In this document: positions 54,078 through 62,706 of the stretch, in pieces | Numbering within the stretch: the stretch's first letter is position 1 | Layout: each line of letters opens with the position of its first letter | Source of the DNA: Vibrio rarus | Lineage (GTDB): Bacteria; Pseudomonadota; Gammaproteobacteria; Enterobacterales; Vibrionaceae | Reading direction: 5' to 3' | DNA length: 64,000 nt | NCBI RefSeq assembly: GCF_024347075.1 | Contig: NZ_AP024900.1 | Span: 1,178,001-1,242,000, forward strand | Notes under the pieces: generated by a model | The model's database searches: none | The model's input: the letters and a program-made list of their open reading frames with translations, nothing else | Told to the model about the DNA's origin: nothing | Program-made: the position numbers and the translations under genes

Positions 54078-54929
54078 TTAAAACTCGTCTTTGTCGAAGC
54101 GAGACTCGCGTAGGGTTTCTTTGACTCGTTTTAGATTGTCACGAAAACCACTGCCACGACGCAACGTAAAGCCTGTCGCTAGTACATCAATAATAGTCAT
54201 TTGCACAACGCGACTGGCCATTGGCATGTACACATCTGTGTCTTCTGAAATATCGAGGGTAATGGTTAAGGAAACCGCTTTATCTAAGGGAGAGTTCTTA
54301 GCGGTGATAGCGATTACCGTTGCGCCATTATCACGAGCTAAATGGGCGATCTCAATGAGGCTTTTAGTACGGCCTGTATGTGAGATTAATACCACCACAT
54401 CGTTATCTGTACTATTGATACAGCTCATGCGTTGCATCACAGGATCATCGTAACAAGTGATGGGGATGTTAAAGCGAATAAATTTGTTTTGCGCATCTTT
54501 AGCAACAGCAGAAGATGCCCCCTGACCAAAGAATGAAATACGTTTTGCTTGAGTCAACAAATCAACCGCTCGGTTCACTTGGTGTGAGTCTAGGCTGCTT
54601 TTAGCCACATCCAGACAGGCCATGGTTGATTCAAATATTTTATGAGTATACGCATCCGGTCCGTCATTTTCTTCAACATTGCGGCTAACATAAGGCGTGC
54701 CATTGGCTAAGCTTTGCGCTAAATGCAATTTAAAATCGGGAAATCCTTTAGTGTCTAAGCGGCGACAAAAACGATTGACTGTAGGCTCACTCACATCAGC
54801 AAGTTTAGCTAATGTGGCGATACTTGAGTGAATTGCCGTTTGTGGATTCGCCATGATCACTTCAGCGACTTTTCTTTCTGACTTGCTGAAGTTGTCTATA
54901 TTTTTTTGAACTTTTTCTAAAGTATTCAT
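54078..54929 (-). CDS. hexR: RpiR-family regulator HexR
   Basis: 283 residues: N-terminal HTH_6 domain (about 1-77, FSKSERKVAEVIM, SIATLAKLADVSEPTVNRFC) and a SIS sugar-phosphate domain (about 125-255, ISFFGQGASSAVAKDA, VVVLISHTGRTKSL). HexR controls central carbon genes in gammaproteobacteria in response to KDPG. Start ATG 54929. The 230 bases upstream, to the end of panP, are AT-rich with no gene. Confidence 0.92.
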   Translation of the reverse strand: MNTLEKVQKNIDNFSKSERKVAEVIMANPQTAIHSSIATLAKLADVSEPTVNRFCRRLDTKGFPDFKLHLAQSLANGTPYVSRNVEENDGPDAYTHKIFESTMACLDVAKSSLDSHQVNRAVDLLTQAKRISFFGQGASSAVAKDAQNKFIRFNIPITCYDDPVMQRMSCINSTDNDVVVLISHTGRTKSLIEIAHLARDNGATVIAITAKNSPLDKAVSLTITLDISEDTDVYMPMASRVVQMTIIDVLATGFTLRRGSGFRDNLKRVKETLRESRFDKDEF

Positions 54930-55161
54930 GAAGTTAACTTATTGAATAATTTGAATGCGTGAACTCATAGTGAGGCAGACAAGCATGATAACGAATGTAA
55001 TCAGTATATACTGTTCCGTAGTACTGGTGTAACAAAACCGAAACTTAATGACAAATAATGCGTTAGAATATGACAAACTTCAAAATTGAAGCAGTAAATA
55101 AGTTTCATTATTCCAATATGTCTTTTCAATTTAGTAAAGATTCGTACGATACGAAACAAAA

Positions 55162-56811
55162 TTACATTTTGGATTCAATGGCAGTTACAGTGACATCAAT
55201 TTGTTTGTTAAGAGAGAGTGCGGCTTTAGCAATTTCTCTTTGTTCAGCTAACACATTGCCAAGGATTGTATCGGTTGTTAACGGGTTAGCTAAGACAACA
55301 CGGAATACGGTCGTGGTTAGATTGTCCCACTGCTTAGGAGTGAGTGTGGTGCGTGACACAAAAGAAAGGCCACTTTCGCGCTGATGTTTTTGGATGAATT
55401 GAGTCAAACCATTTAATAGGTCATTGAGTTTGCGCTTTTGCTTACCTTGAGCTTTTTGCAAAGCCGATTTTACATGCTGAGGAATGTAGCGGTAGGTGAG
55501 CAGGCACAGCTCAGGTTCAGTCACTAATTCAAAATCCGCTTGTTGCTTAATTAATTGGGCAAAACTGCGCGCTTTGTCTAAGCCGGCATTAATCAGTAAC
55601 TCATAGCCTGGTCGACTGATTATATGCATGCTTGAGTAGAGCAACATCGCCATTCCAGAACGAGAACCTTCCAAAGAATGACTGCCTAAATCTTTTGAGC
55701 CCTTACGTAAAATATAGGCCGCATGATGTTCCACACTTGCCATGGAGTGGGGATCTTTAAAGAGAACCATACCCGCTCCCATAGGGATATACAGCTGTTT
55801 ATGAGCGTCAATCGTCACAGAGTCAGCCAGTTCAATGCCCGCTAACAGGTGTCGGTGTTTATTGGACATCAGCGTAGCACCACCCCAGGCGGCATCCACA
55901 TGGAAATGACAGTGGTGCGTTTTACATAAAGCGGCAATCTCAGTGAGCGGGTCAATATTTCCCGTTTCGGTTGTCCCCGCAATCCCAACAACCGCAATGG
56001 TTTTGATGCGATTGGACTCTAATTCAACTAGCTTGGCTTTTAAATCAGAGAGGCAAACTTTATTGTTATCGTCCGTTTTAACTGGGATTAAACTTTCACG
56101 ACCGATACCTAATACGTCAGCCGCTTTTTTCAAAGAGTAATGGCCGCGTTCCGAAACCACGACGGCCACACCTTCATAGTTATAATGTTTCAGTGCTTTG
56201 AAAAGACCTTGCCTTTCAATACCACGAAAATCACCTTGTGCAGGGAAAGCATTATTGCGTGCCACCCATAAGGCGGTGATGTTGGCTATGGTCCCGCCAG
56301 AACAAAACGTCCCTAAAGAGTGTTGTGCACTGTGCATCCATTGCGCATAAAAATCATCATTTTGTGTATAGATAAGGTTATGCAACATGCCCAGAACTTG
56401 TCGCTCTAATGGCGTAAATGCTTTCGAGGTTTCAATTTTTACGAGGTTTTGATTTAGGGCGATCATAATTTTTGATAGTGGCATCAAAAAATACGGCAAA
56501 GCCGACGTCATATGACCAATAAAGCTAGGGGATGAAGTATGCACAGAGTGCGATACTAATGTATCCAATAGATGTTCAGTATGCTCAGAGACAAAGCTTG
56601 GCGTTTCAGGCAGCTGTGAATCCTTGAAGTCTTTTTCAATTTCTTGTAACGGTTTCTCTTCAGCAACAATGTGTTCTTTCAGAAACTTATTTAGGTTTAA
56701 AGAAAGACTGTTTTCTATTTGAGTTAGTGTTGATTCAGGCCCTTCGGGAACGGTAAAAATTCTGAGTAAGCTTTCGAAATCAACTTTCGCTGTTTTGTCC
56801 TGGGAAACCAT
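55162..56811 (-). CDS. panP: PLP-dependent aspartate 1-decarboxylase PanP
   Basis: 549-residue group II decarboxylase; in Vibrio PanP supplies beta-alanine for pantothenate in place of PanD. FCSGGTIANITALWVARN, FHVDAAWGGATLMS and the PLP Lys in TIDAHKQLYIPMGAG are present. ATG 56811 (MVSQDKTAK) fits the family start; the longer frame is rejected. The ribosome site is weak. It could act on glutamate or aspartate; the PanP call rests on overall sequence resemblance and size. Confidence 0.82.
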   Translation of the reverse strand: MVSQDKTAKVDFESLLRIFTVPEGPESTLTQIENSLSLNLNKFLKEHIVAEEKPLQEIEKDFKDSQLPETPSFVSEHTEHLLDTLVSHSVHTSSPSFIGHMTSALPYFLMPLSKIMIALNQNLVKIETSKAFTPLERQVLGMLHNLIYTQNDDFYAQWMHSAQHSLGTFCSGGTIANITALWVARNNAFPAQGDFRGIERQGLFKALKHYNYEGVAVVVSERGHYSLKKAADVLGIGRESLIPVKTDDNNKVCLSDLKAKLVELESNRIKTIAVVGIAGTTETGNIDPLTEIAALCKTHHCHFHVDAAWGGATLMSNKHRHLLAGIELADSVTIDAHKQLYIPMGAGMVLFKDPHSMASVEHHAAYILRKGSKDLGSHSLEGSRSGMAMLLYSSMHIISRPGYELLINAGLDKARSFAQLIKQQADFELVTEPELCLLTYRYIPQHVKSALQKAQGKQKRKLNDLLNGLTQFIQKHQRESGLSFVSRTTLTPKQWDNLTTTVFRVVLANPLTTDTILGNVLAEQREIAKAALSLNKQIDVTVTAIESKM

Positions 56812-56918
56812 ATTGAATAAGTTTGTATTACTGAAATTGCGAGACAATGTAATAAATATTAGGTACAAAGTCTCGCATTATTTTTCAACTTTTAGTTTTA
56901 CTTATGCGCAGGTAGGCT

Positions 56919-57431
56919 CTACGAGCCACACTTCATCTGAGCCACATCTTGAATTGACTGATTGTAGGCATCTAGCGCCGTTTGTATTTTGTGCGGATGG
57001 CTGAGTAAATCAGCTAATGCAGAGCGTAATTCATAATTTTGCGGGTGCGGTTTGGCTTGACGATATTCAAAACTCGCTTTTGCCGCTTGACCTAGGGCAT
57101 CGCTGCGGGAGGATAACACCTTAATGTCCTGTTGTGACAACTGCAACCATGACTCTACATTCAATTCTGTGGAAACTTTGCTTGGTTCAGATTTCAAAAA
57201 GGTGTGTACGGCGATACGGTTTAGCTCAAAGTGCTTTTTACGGCCATCTAAGAACCACTGACTCACTTGTTGCAGTTGAGGGGAGTCTTGACTGGTAATA
57301 GTTGCAAGATCTTGATACCAGTGAATGGAAGCATCGATGTAGGTATCATATTGTTTGGTTTGGCACTCAATATTTGCTGCAAAGGCAACAGTAGGTAATG
57401 CGGATAGTAATAAAATCAACGCTTTGTTCAT
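56919..57431 (-). CDS. Exported helical protein, hypothetical
   Basis: 170 residues from ATG 57431: signal peptide (ALILLLSALPTVAFA, cut before ANIECQT), then a mostly helical, polar protein with two Cys (one near each end: IECQT and MKCGS) that could form a disulfide. No domain recognised. It sits between lysO and panP, all leftward, with 88 bases to lysO upstream. Confidence 0.7.
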   Translation of the reverse strand: MNKALILLLSALPTVAFAANIECQTKQYDTYIDASIHWYQDLATITSQDSPQLQQVSQWFLDGRKKHFELNRIAVHTFLKSEPSKVSTELNVESWLQLSQQDIKVLSSRSDALGQAAKASFEYRQAKPHPQNYELRSALADLLSHPHKIQTALDAYNQSIQDVAQMKCGS

Positions 57432-57543
57432 CTTTGTCTTCCCTAAATGGATCAACCCTACGGCCGTAATGGGGCTAATTTAGCAAACCTTATATCAATA
57501 CCCCAAACGCAATATGAATCAATGTGAGCAATAACGCCAAATA

Positions 57544-58449
57544 TTACAGCCCAACCCCTGAAAACGTTAAAATCAGAACCGGAACCAGTAAACTGAGAAT
57601 AAAGCCGCTAACAATGGCCACTGGCACACAACGTATCCCGCCGGTTTGTTGAATGACGGGGAGAGTAAAGTCCATGGCGGTTGCCCCCGCATAGCCAATG
57701 GCAGTACAAGGACGGCTTTTAATTAGAAGAGGAATACAAATAAGAGCGGTAAGTTCACGTAACAGTTCAATAATCAGTGAAGCACTGCCATAGAGCGGGC
57801 CATAACTGTCGGTGATTAAAATGCCCGTTAAAGAGTACCAGCCAAAACCCGATGCCATGGCTAAGCCTTGACTGAGAGGGATGTCGAGTATCCATGCCGA
57901 AATAAGGCCACCTAGCCATGAGGTGAGTACGATAACGGTCGCAATGATGGAACCCTGTTTATTTAGGATGATTTCACGCAGCGTGAGGCCACTATTGCGC
58001 AATTGAATGCCAATTAAAAAGAGCAAAACAAATAATGTCCATTCACTGGCCGTATGAACCCATGCCCAATAAGAGGGGGTGACGAGACCAATAACGACCC
58101 CGATGGCCACTACCACTATCAATTTTAGTGATTCGGAAGCCATGTCGAGCAAAGGTAATGTATTTTGTTTACTTTCAACCGCTAGAGGAGAGAGTCGGTC
58201 AACAAATGGCAGTGCCAGTAGGTTAAATAGGCTGATACTAATAAAAAAGCAGGCAGTGATGAAAAGAATCTGTTGTATGTTGTCACCTAGATTTTCCATA
58301 CCAGCAATGCTTATTCCCATCAAAAATAAGATAAACAATACCGTATGGGAGCACACTTTATTTATGCTGTTGAGCCGTGACGTGCTTTTTATTGTGATGA
58401 AATAACCGACAATTAGCGGAATAAATATGAACAGTAATCCAGAAAACAT
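57544..58449 (-). CDS. lysO: Lysine exporter LysO (YbjE family)
   Basis: 301-residue inner-membrane protein with about eight to nine helices. The N-terminal DUF340-like half and the C-terminal half containing ASGFGWYSLTGILITDSYGP and ELLRELTALICIPLL are characteristic of LysO, which exports lysine and thialysine. Start ATG 58449. Confidence 0.85.
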   Translation of the reverse strand: MFSGLLFIFIPLIVGYFITIKSTSRLNSINKVCSHTVLFILFLMGISIAGMENLGDNIQQILFITACFFISISLFNLLALPFVDRLSPLAVESKQNTLPLLDMASESLKLIVVVAIGVVIGLVTPSYWAWVHTASEWTLFVLLFLIGIQLRNSGLTLREIILNKQGSIIATVIVLTSWLGGLISAWILDIPLSQGLAMASGFGWYSLTGILITDSYGPLYGSASLIIELLRELTALICIPLLIKSRPCTAIGYAGATAMDFTLPVIQQTGGIRCVPVAIVSGFILSLLVPVLILTFSGVGL

Positions 58450-58786
58450 GATGTAAAAGAGCTCGTAAGTAGGGATGCAAGTGTCGTCCCACTCGCTAAT
58501 GGGTAGACAGTTAGTTTACACTAATCTGCGGGTTAAAACGACCAAGCCATTCACTGTAGAACATCGATAATTCTTGTCCTATTTGCCGGTTTTTAACTGT
58601 GATAACCGCATTAGAACAGTGGCTGGATTGATTGATAAAGAGTGATCTTGCTCTTGTTAATTCATCCTTTTTACTTCTAAATACTACTTTTTGTCATTAA
58701 GTGCACGCATATCGTCCTGTAAAAATTTATTAGACCACAGTGCTAGAAATGGTGTTACTAATAATGTTTGAGTGGGGAAATACAAT
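58450..58786. other. Divergent spacer between lysO and tfoY
   Basis: 337 bases, AT-rich. I looked for the c-di-GMP (GEMM) riboswitch that precedes tfoY in V. cholerae; its core (GGGCAAACC, GACGCAAAGCC) is absent. Only a GGGGAA ribosome site before tfoY is evident. Confidence 0.6.
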
Positions 58787-59404
58787 ATGGCGAATAATGG
58801 AATGATGCCAGTAGTAAAGGATGTGATGCGTTTTGAAGGGATAACAACGCGTTCAATGTTTGGTGGAATAGGTTACTTTCAGCATGATGTGATGTTTCTA
58901 TTGGTGGATGATCTGCGCGCTTATTTGCGTGGGGGCCCAAAGCTAACCAATGAGTTACAGGACTTTGGCTGTCAACAATACCGATATAAAAAAAGAATTG
59001 GCTACGCCAAAATTAATTACTATGACATTACAGATATGCATAGGTTTGATCGAGAACGGGTACGGCTGTTATTTTTTAAATCCATAGCCATTGCCAATCG
59101 CGATAAGTTGCAATGTCGAGAGCAAGCACGCCTTCGAGATTTGCCTAATTTGCAATTGAGTATTGAAAGGATGTTAGCAAGAATTGAAGTGTCTGACAGG
59201 GAGGCATTAATGGTTATGGGATCAGGTGAAGCCTTTAGACGGTTACAGTCCGTATACGGGAATGATTTAAGCATTACATTGTTGTGGAAACTCGAAGGGG
59301 CGATCCAAGGCGTGCATTTTTCTTTATTAACTCACTCAATAAAAAACAAGCTACTGAGTAAAATTTTGCCTAAAACCAATCATAACCTTCCTTACGGGCA
59401 TTAA
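58787..59404 (+). CDS. tfoY: TfoX/Sxy-family regulator, TfoY type
   Basis: 205 residues: N-terminal TfoX domain (TTRSMFGGIGYFQHDVMFLL, YLRGGPKL, KINYYDIT) and the C-terminal TfoX domain (LPNLQLSIERMLARIEV, LWKLEGAIQGVHFS). The RGG and YYDIT stretches and helical linker resemble TfoY more than TfoX. TfoY promotes motility and type VI secretion in V. cholerae. Start ATG 58787 with GGGGAA. A perfect hairpin follows the stop codon. Confidence 0.82.
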   Translation: MANNGMMPVVKDVMRFEGITTRSMFGGIGYFQHDVMFLLVDDLRAYLRGGPKLTNELQDFGCQQYRYKKRIGYAKINYYDITDMHRFDRERVRLLFFKSIAIANRDKLQCREQARLRDLPNLQLSIERMLARIEVSDREALMVMGSGEAFRRLQSVYGNDLSITLLWKLEGAIQGVHFSLLTHSIKNKLLSKILPKTNHNLPYGH

Positions 59405-59409
59405 AATGA

Positions 59410-59442
59410 AACAACGCCACTAATTATATTAGTGGCGTTGTT
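59410..59442. terminator. Perfect 15-bp hairpin after tfoY
   Basis: AACAACGCCACTAAT, loop TAT, exact complement. It lies five bases after the tfoY stop and directly abuts the repeat element. Confidence 0.75.
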
Positions 59443-59602
59443 ATACCAGTCTTACTAAATAACTGAACATTCTAGCGTGTTAAATCTCTTGATGATGGTG
59501 TTGCCATTTTTGATTGTAAAACAACTACTTATCAAAAATAGCGACTTGTTCTCAAGTGTTTTTTCTGCGTTATTTCTGACCACTTAATGACTGTAGTGGT
59601 AT
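59443..59602. repeat. Dispersed 160-bp element with inverted ends, full copy A
   Basis: Starts ATACCAGTCTTACTAAATAA and ends CTTAATGACTGTAGTGGTAT; ATACCA/TGGTAT are exact inverted ends, and pairing continues imperfectly inward. Shares block order with 52106-52266. It lies between convergent tfoY and purC. Confidence 0.8.
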
Positions 59603-59674
59603 GAATTTACGCTAATTGATTATGTGCATATATACCTTGAGTCCAAGACAATCCGTCATGAAGAGAGCCTATGC

Positions 59675-60778
59675 CTAATCAACTAAACCATACTGGCTAG
59701 ATAAAATAGCCATAATTTCGGCTTTAGGGTTCTCGCTAAGAGTAATCTTGTTGCCTGTGATTTTTTCAGCAATAGAAATGTAAGTTTTAGATAAGTCCAT
59801 CATGGCTGATAACGGCAGTGCATTGTCTTTGGCCAGAGCATTACGTTCATCCATTCTATCTTTATTGAGTAGGATGTCTGGATCTGGGAAGTGGTTTAGC
59901 AGGAATTGGCGGAAACCCTCTTTAGAGTTTTCAACAATTTCACCTTGAGCATAGGCTTGTTTATCCCAGATACGAGAAGAGTCAGGGGTACCCACTTCAT
60001 CCATGTAGATGAGCTTCTCTATGCCTTTACTGTCGGTCACGTAGCCAAATTCAAATTTTGTATCAACAAAGATTTGGTCAATCTGTTGTAGAGCATTGTC
60101 AATAACATTGAATCCTTCTTTTAGTAAAACTTCATAGCGGTCAACATCTTGTTGTGATTGGAAGTTGAAAGCTTGGTAGTTATCTAAAAGATCTTGGCGG
60201 GTAATATTGACATCATCCACTTCGGCAACATTAGGAATGCCTTTTAAAATGCCTTTGGTGGATGGGGTAATGAGTAGATCCTCTAATAGCCCATCTTTTT
60301 TAAGGTTTTCAGCCAGATTAATACCACAGAAACTGCGTTCGCCTTTTTCATACGCGCGCCACATTGAGCCTGTGATGTATTTACGACAAATGGCTTCAAC
60401 CATAACCGGCTTGGCTTTTTGCACAATCCATACCAGTGGGTGAGGGATATCAAGGATATGACTGTCTGCTAAATGGTTATCTTTAAATAACTTAAACCAA
60501 TGGTTAGAAATAGCGTTTAACGCAGCCCCTTTACCAGGGATCCCTTTTAAGTCTTGCTCACCGTGCCAAATGCAATCGAAAGCAGAAATGCGGTCACTAA
60601 TTACCATGATGGCTAATGGAGCATCAGAAGCAACATCATAGTTTTTCTCTTTAATTAAGCGACGACTGTCTTCTTCAGTTAGCCAATACACAGAACGTAC
60701 TTTACCGCTGTGAACGGGCTTATCTGTACGAATAGGCAAGTCATCGTTTACGTCTAAAACTTGGTCAGCAAGATTCAT
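59675..60778 (-). CDS. purC: SAICAR synthase
   Basis: Purine synthesis, joining CAIR and aspartate. 367 residues, the longer form seen in Vibrio: [13 protein letters not shown] (ATP loop), [51 protein letters not shown] and [16 protein letters not shown]. Start ATG 60778. Confidence 0.95.
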   Translation of the reverse strand: MNLADQVLDVNDDLPIRTDKPVHSGKVRSVYWLTEEDSRRLIKEKNYDVASDAPLAIMVISDRISAFDCIWHGEQDLKGIPGKGAALNAISNHWFKLFKDNHLADSHILDIPHPLVWIVQKAKPVMVEAICRKYITGSMWRAYEKGERSFCGINLAENLKKDGLLEDLLITPSTKGILKGIPNVAEVDDVNITRQDLLDNYQAFNFQSQQDVDRYEVLLKEGFNVIDNALQQIDQIFVDTKFEFGYVTDSKGIEKLIYMDEVGTPDSSRIWDKQAYAQGEIVENSKEGFRQFLLNHFPDPDILLNKDRMDERNALAKDNALPLSAMMDLSKTYISIAEKITGNKITLSENPKAEIMAILSSQYGLVD

Positions 60779-60918
60779 AATTTATACCTAATAGGGCAAA
60801 TACTGATGCGAATAATACACAGATCAAATTCACTATTCCAATATAAAAGCAAACGATTGCGCTAAGACCTTTTTTATGAAGGTTATATCACCTACACATA
60901 TATTACGATTTTGTTAAA

Positions 60919-61284
60919 TTAATGAAGATACTGAGTGTTTAAGGTTGAAAAAAACACATCGCATCCATGCTCCTTACCCAGTTGTTGCAATTTCTGTTGA
61001 GCGAGACGGTCAATACGGTGACTAGCCACAACCGCACTCGCTGTACCTAAAGTAATGGCTTTGATAACTACTTCGATTTCGTTGCTTTTACTCGAAGGCT
61101 TTAGATGAATGATTTTTTCGCAATCTACGTGATAGGTTTGCAGGTCGTGCAATTGTGGCAGTGTAGTTTGAGCGGTAAATAAAATCCATTTCTTTACAGA
61201 AGACGCTTTTGCTAAGCGCTGCAAGTTACAAGGGTTATATAAGCTAACAACGGCGTCGAGAGAATGTATATTCTGAAACTGCAT
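60919..61284 (-). CDS. sulA: SOS cell-division inhibitor SulA-like protein
   Basis: 121 residues from ATG 61284, preceded by AAGGATAC. The central part (ASSVKKWILFTAQTTLP, then a strand-helix region KAITLGTASAVVASHR) recalls the RecA-like fold of SulA, which blocks FtsZ assembly. A LexA box lies 20 bases upstream of this start and would fall inside the coding sequence if an earlier start were used, which decides the start. Similarity to E. coli SulA is low; the LexA box carries much of the weight. Confidence 0.75.
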   Translation of the reverse strand: MQFQNIHSLDAVVSLYNPCNLQRLAKASSVKKWILFTAQTTLPQLHDLQTYHVDCEKIIHLKPSSKSNEIEVVIKAITLGTASAVVASHRIDRLAQQKLQQLGKEHGCDVFFSTLNTQYLH

Positions 61285-61303
61285 TACTGTATCCTTATCC
61301 ATA

Positions 61304-61319
61304 CTGTATGGATAAACAG
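61304..61319. promoter_or_regulatory. LexA (SOS) box of sulA
   Basis: CTGTATGGATAAACAG, matching CTGT-N8-ACAG, just before the sulA start on the minus strand. Confidence 0.85.
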
Positions 61320-61368
61320 TAATACTGTTACGGTTAAAAATCAAGCTTCTTTGTAAAATTTAGACATA

Positions 61369-61393
61369 AAAAAACCCAGCAAAGGCTGAGTCA
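61369..61393 (-). terminator. Terminator of the small four-Cys protein gene
   Basis: On the minus strand CTCAGC-CTTT-GCTGGG followed by T7. Confidence 0.8.
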
Positions 61394-61418
61394 GTGTGTG
61401 TCGGGTTTAGGTTTAACG

Positions 61419-61604
61419 TTATGGTTGAACTAATGTATCTTTTTGTGGGGTAATACTTTCTTCGTGATTATAGCGTTTGATATCAATTAAAGCGGTTTGC
61501 TTGCAGATAGAGCAGCATGAATTAATGTAGCCATCCATGTATTGCAATTTTTCCACATAAGCCAATTTTTTACACCAATCACAGTGAGCAAAAGTTGTTT
61601 GCAT
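61419..61604 (-). CDS. Small four-cysteine (zinc-ribbon-like) protein
   Basis: 61 residues with CDWC (8-11) and CCSIC (30-34), spaced as in small zinc ribbons. ATG 61604 has a good AAGGAGT site, and a terminator follows, so the gene is real. Its own terminator separates it from sulA. Function unknown; a zinc-bound structural or regulatory role is only inferred from the Cys pattern. Confidence 0.72.
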   Translation of the reverse strand: MQTTFAHCDWCKKLAYVEKLQYMDGYINSCCSICKQTALIDIKRYNHEESITPQKDTLVQP

Positions 61605-61833
61605 AGTGCGAGTTACTCCTTAGGTTAGTCTCTTATTTACTTTGCTTTGATACGAATTTACGGGCTATTGAAATCTTGCAAGAGGGTCTCAAGAAAAACC
61701 ATTCTCAATGACAGCCACGCTTAATTTGAATCATAACAATTTTGAGGTGTGTCATAAGGGTAGACGCTTATTATTACAATGATGTGAAAAAATCACGCGT
61801 CAACAAATAGGGCACACCGAGCAAAGAGATAAG

Positions 61834-62517
61834 TTATTTGAGCAACTTTTTCGCTTGCGCCCCTTCTACTGGGCGGCTGACTGAAAGTGTTCTGCCTTTC
61901 TTAAGCCCCACTTCATAATCAGCGGTGAGGTTTTTCATGGCTTCTTGAAGTTGTTTTTTGAATGTCTCTCTATCGATATTTTCAAACTCTTTATCAATAT
62001 AATTTTTGATTTTTTTATCGGATTCGTCATCTGGAGCGATAATAGGTAATTTTTCTAAAGCGCCTTCAATCCAGCCAGACAAGAAGGAGTTGACCCGCTT
62101 GGTGACTTCAGAGGTGGGTGTGCCAGAACCGGCAAAGCTATTGCGAAACTTACCGGTGTGTTCGTTCATCTCTCTATAGACAACATCGAAAGCAAAGGCT
62201 GCAAAAATTGCGCGATCCGCCTCGCCAATGAACTCTGCTCGCTTGAGTCCCTTATGGTTCAGAAGCACCGCTTCCACACCAAATTTGGTGTTGATACCGC
62301 GAATGACTCGTAAGATATTGCTTCCCACGTTACTTGGCAGAAGGTGAGAAGATTGAGTTTTCCCCATTTTGATGAACTCAATATCGTCTTTTTCAAGGCC
62401 ATATTTGAGCATAAGGTTGTGTGCCATCTTGATGGCGTTGGCAGCCTCGTTGACGTTGGCTGAATTACCTAACTCAAGGCATTTTGCTATTTTTTTCAAC
62501 GCTTTTTGCTTGTTCAT
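61834..62517 (-). CDS. DUF2786 domain protein
   Basis: 227 residues from ATG 62517 (MNKQKALKKIAKCLELGNSA). The N-terminal 40 residues match the DUF2786 helical motif (A-N-A-IKMAHNLMLKYGL), followed by a domain of unknown function with R/H-rich conserved positions. The family is common on phages and plasmids and in vibrios; role unknown. It is divergent from ydiJ. Confidence 0.82.
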   Translation of the reverse strand: MNKQKALKKIAKCLELGNSANVNEAANAIKMAHNLMLKYGLEKDDIEFIKMGKTQSSHLLPSNVGSNILRVIRGINTKFGVEAVLLNHKGLKRAEFIGEADRAIFAAFAFDVVYREMNEHTGKFRNSFAGSGTPTSEVTKRVNSFLSGWIEGALEKLPIIAPDDESDKKIKNYIDKEFENIDRETFKKQLQEAMKNLTADYEVGLKKGRTLSVSRPVEGAQAKKLLK

Positions 62518-62706
62518 ACATTCTCTGTGTGACCAAATGGGGGACACATTTTACTCCTTTTTTATGGATACCGAAACCCCAAATCATGACCATTGTTGTT
62601 ATGGTTTTTATCGTTTGTTAAATCATGTACAGTGTTAGGAAATCGAATGAATTAATTGATCACGCCTAACACAATGGAGTAGTGCGTGATGATTGCAGGA
62701 AGCATT

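Noticed and set aside
55070..55384. 104-codon plus-strand frame over the end of panP
   Set aside because: It is antisense to the conserved C-terminus of panP and has no ribosome site.
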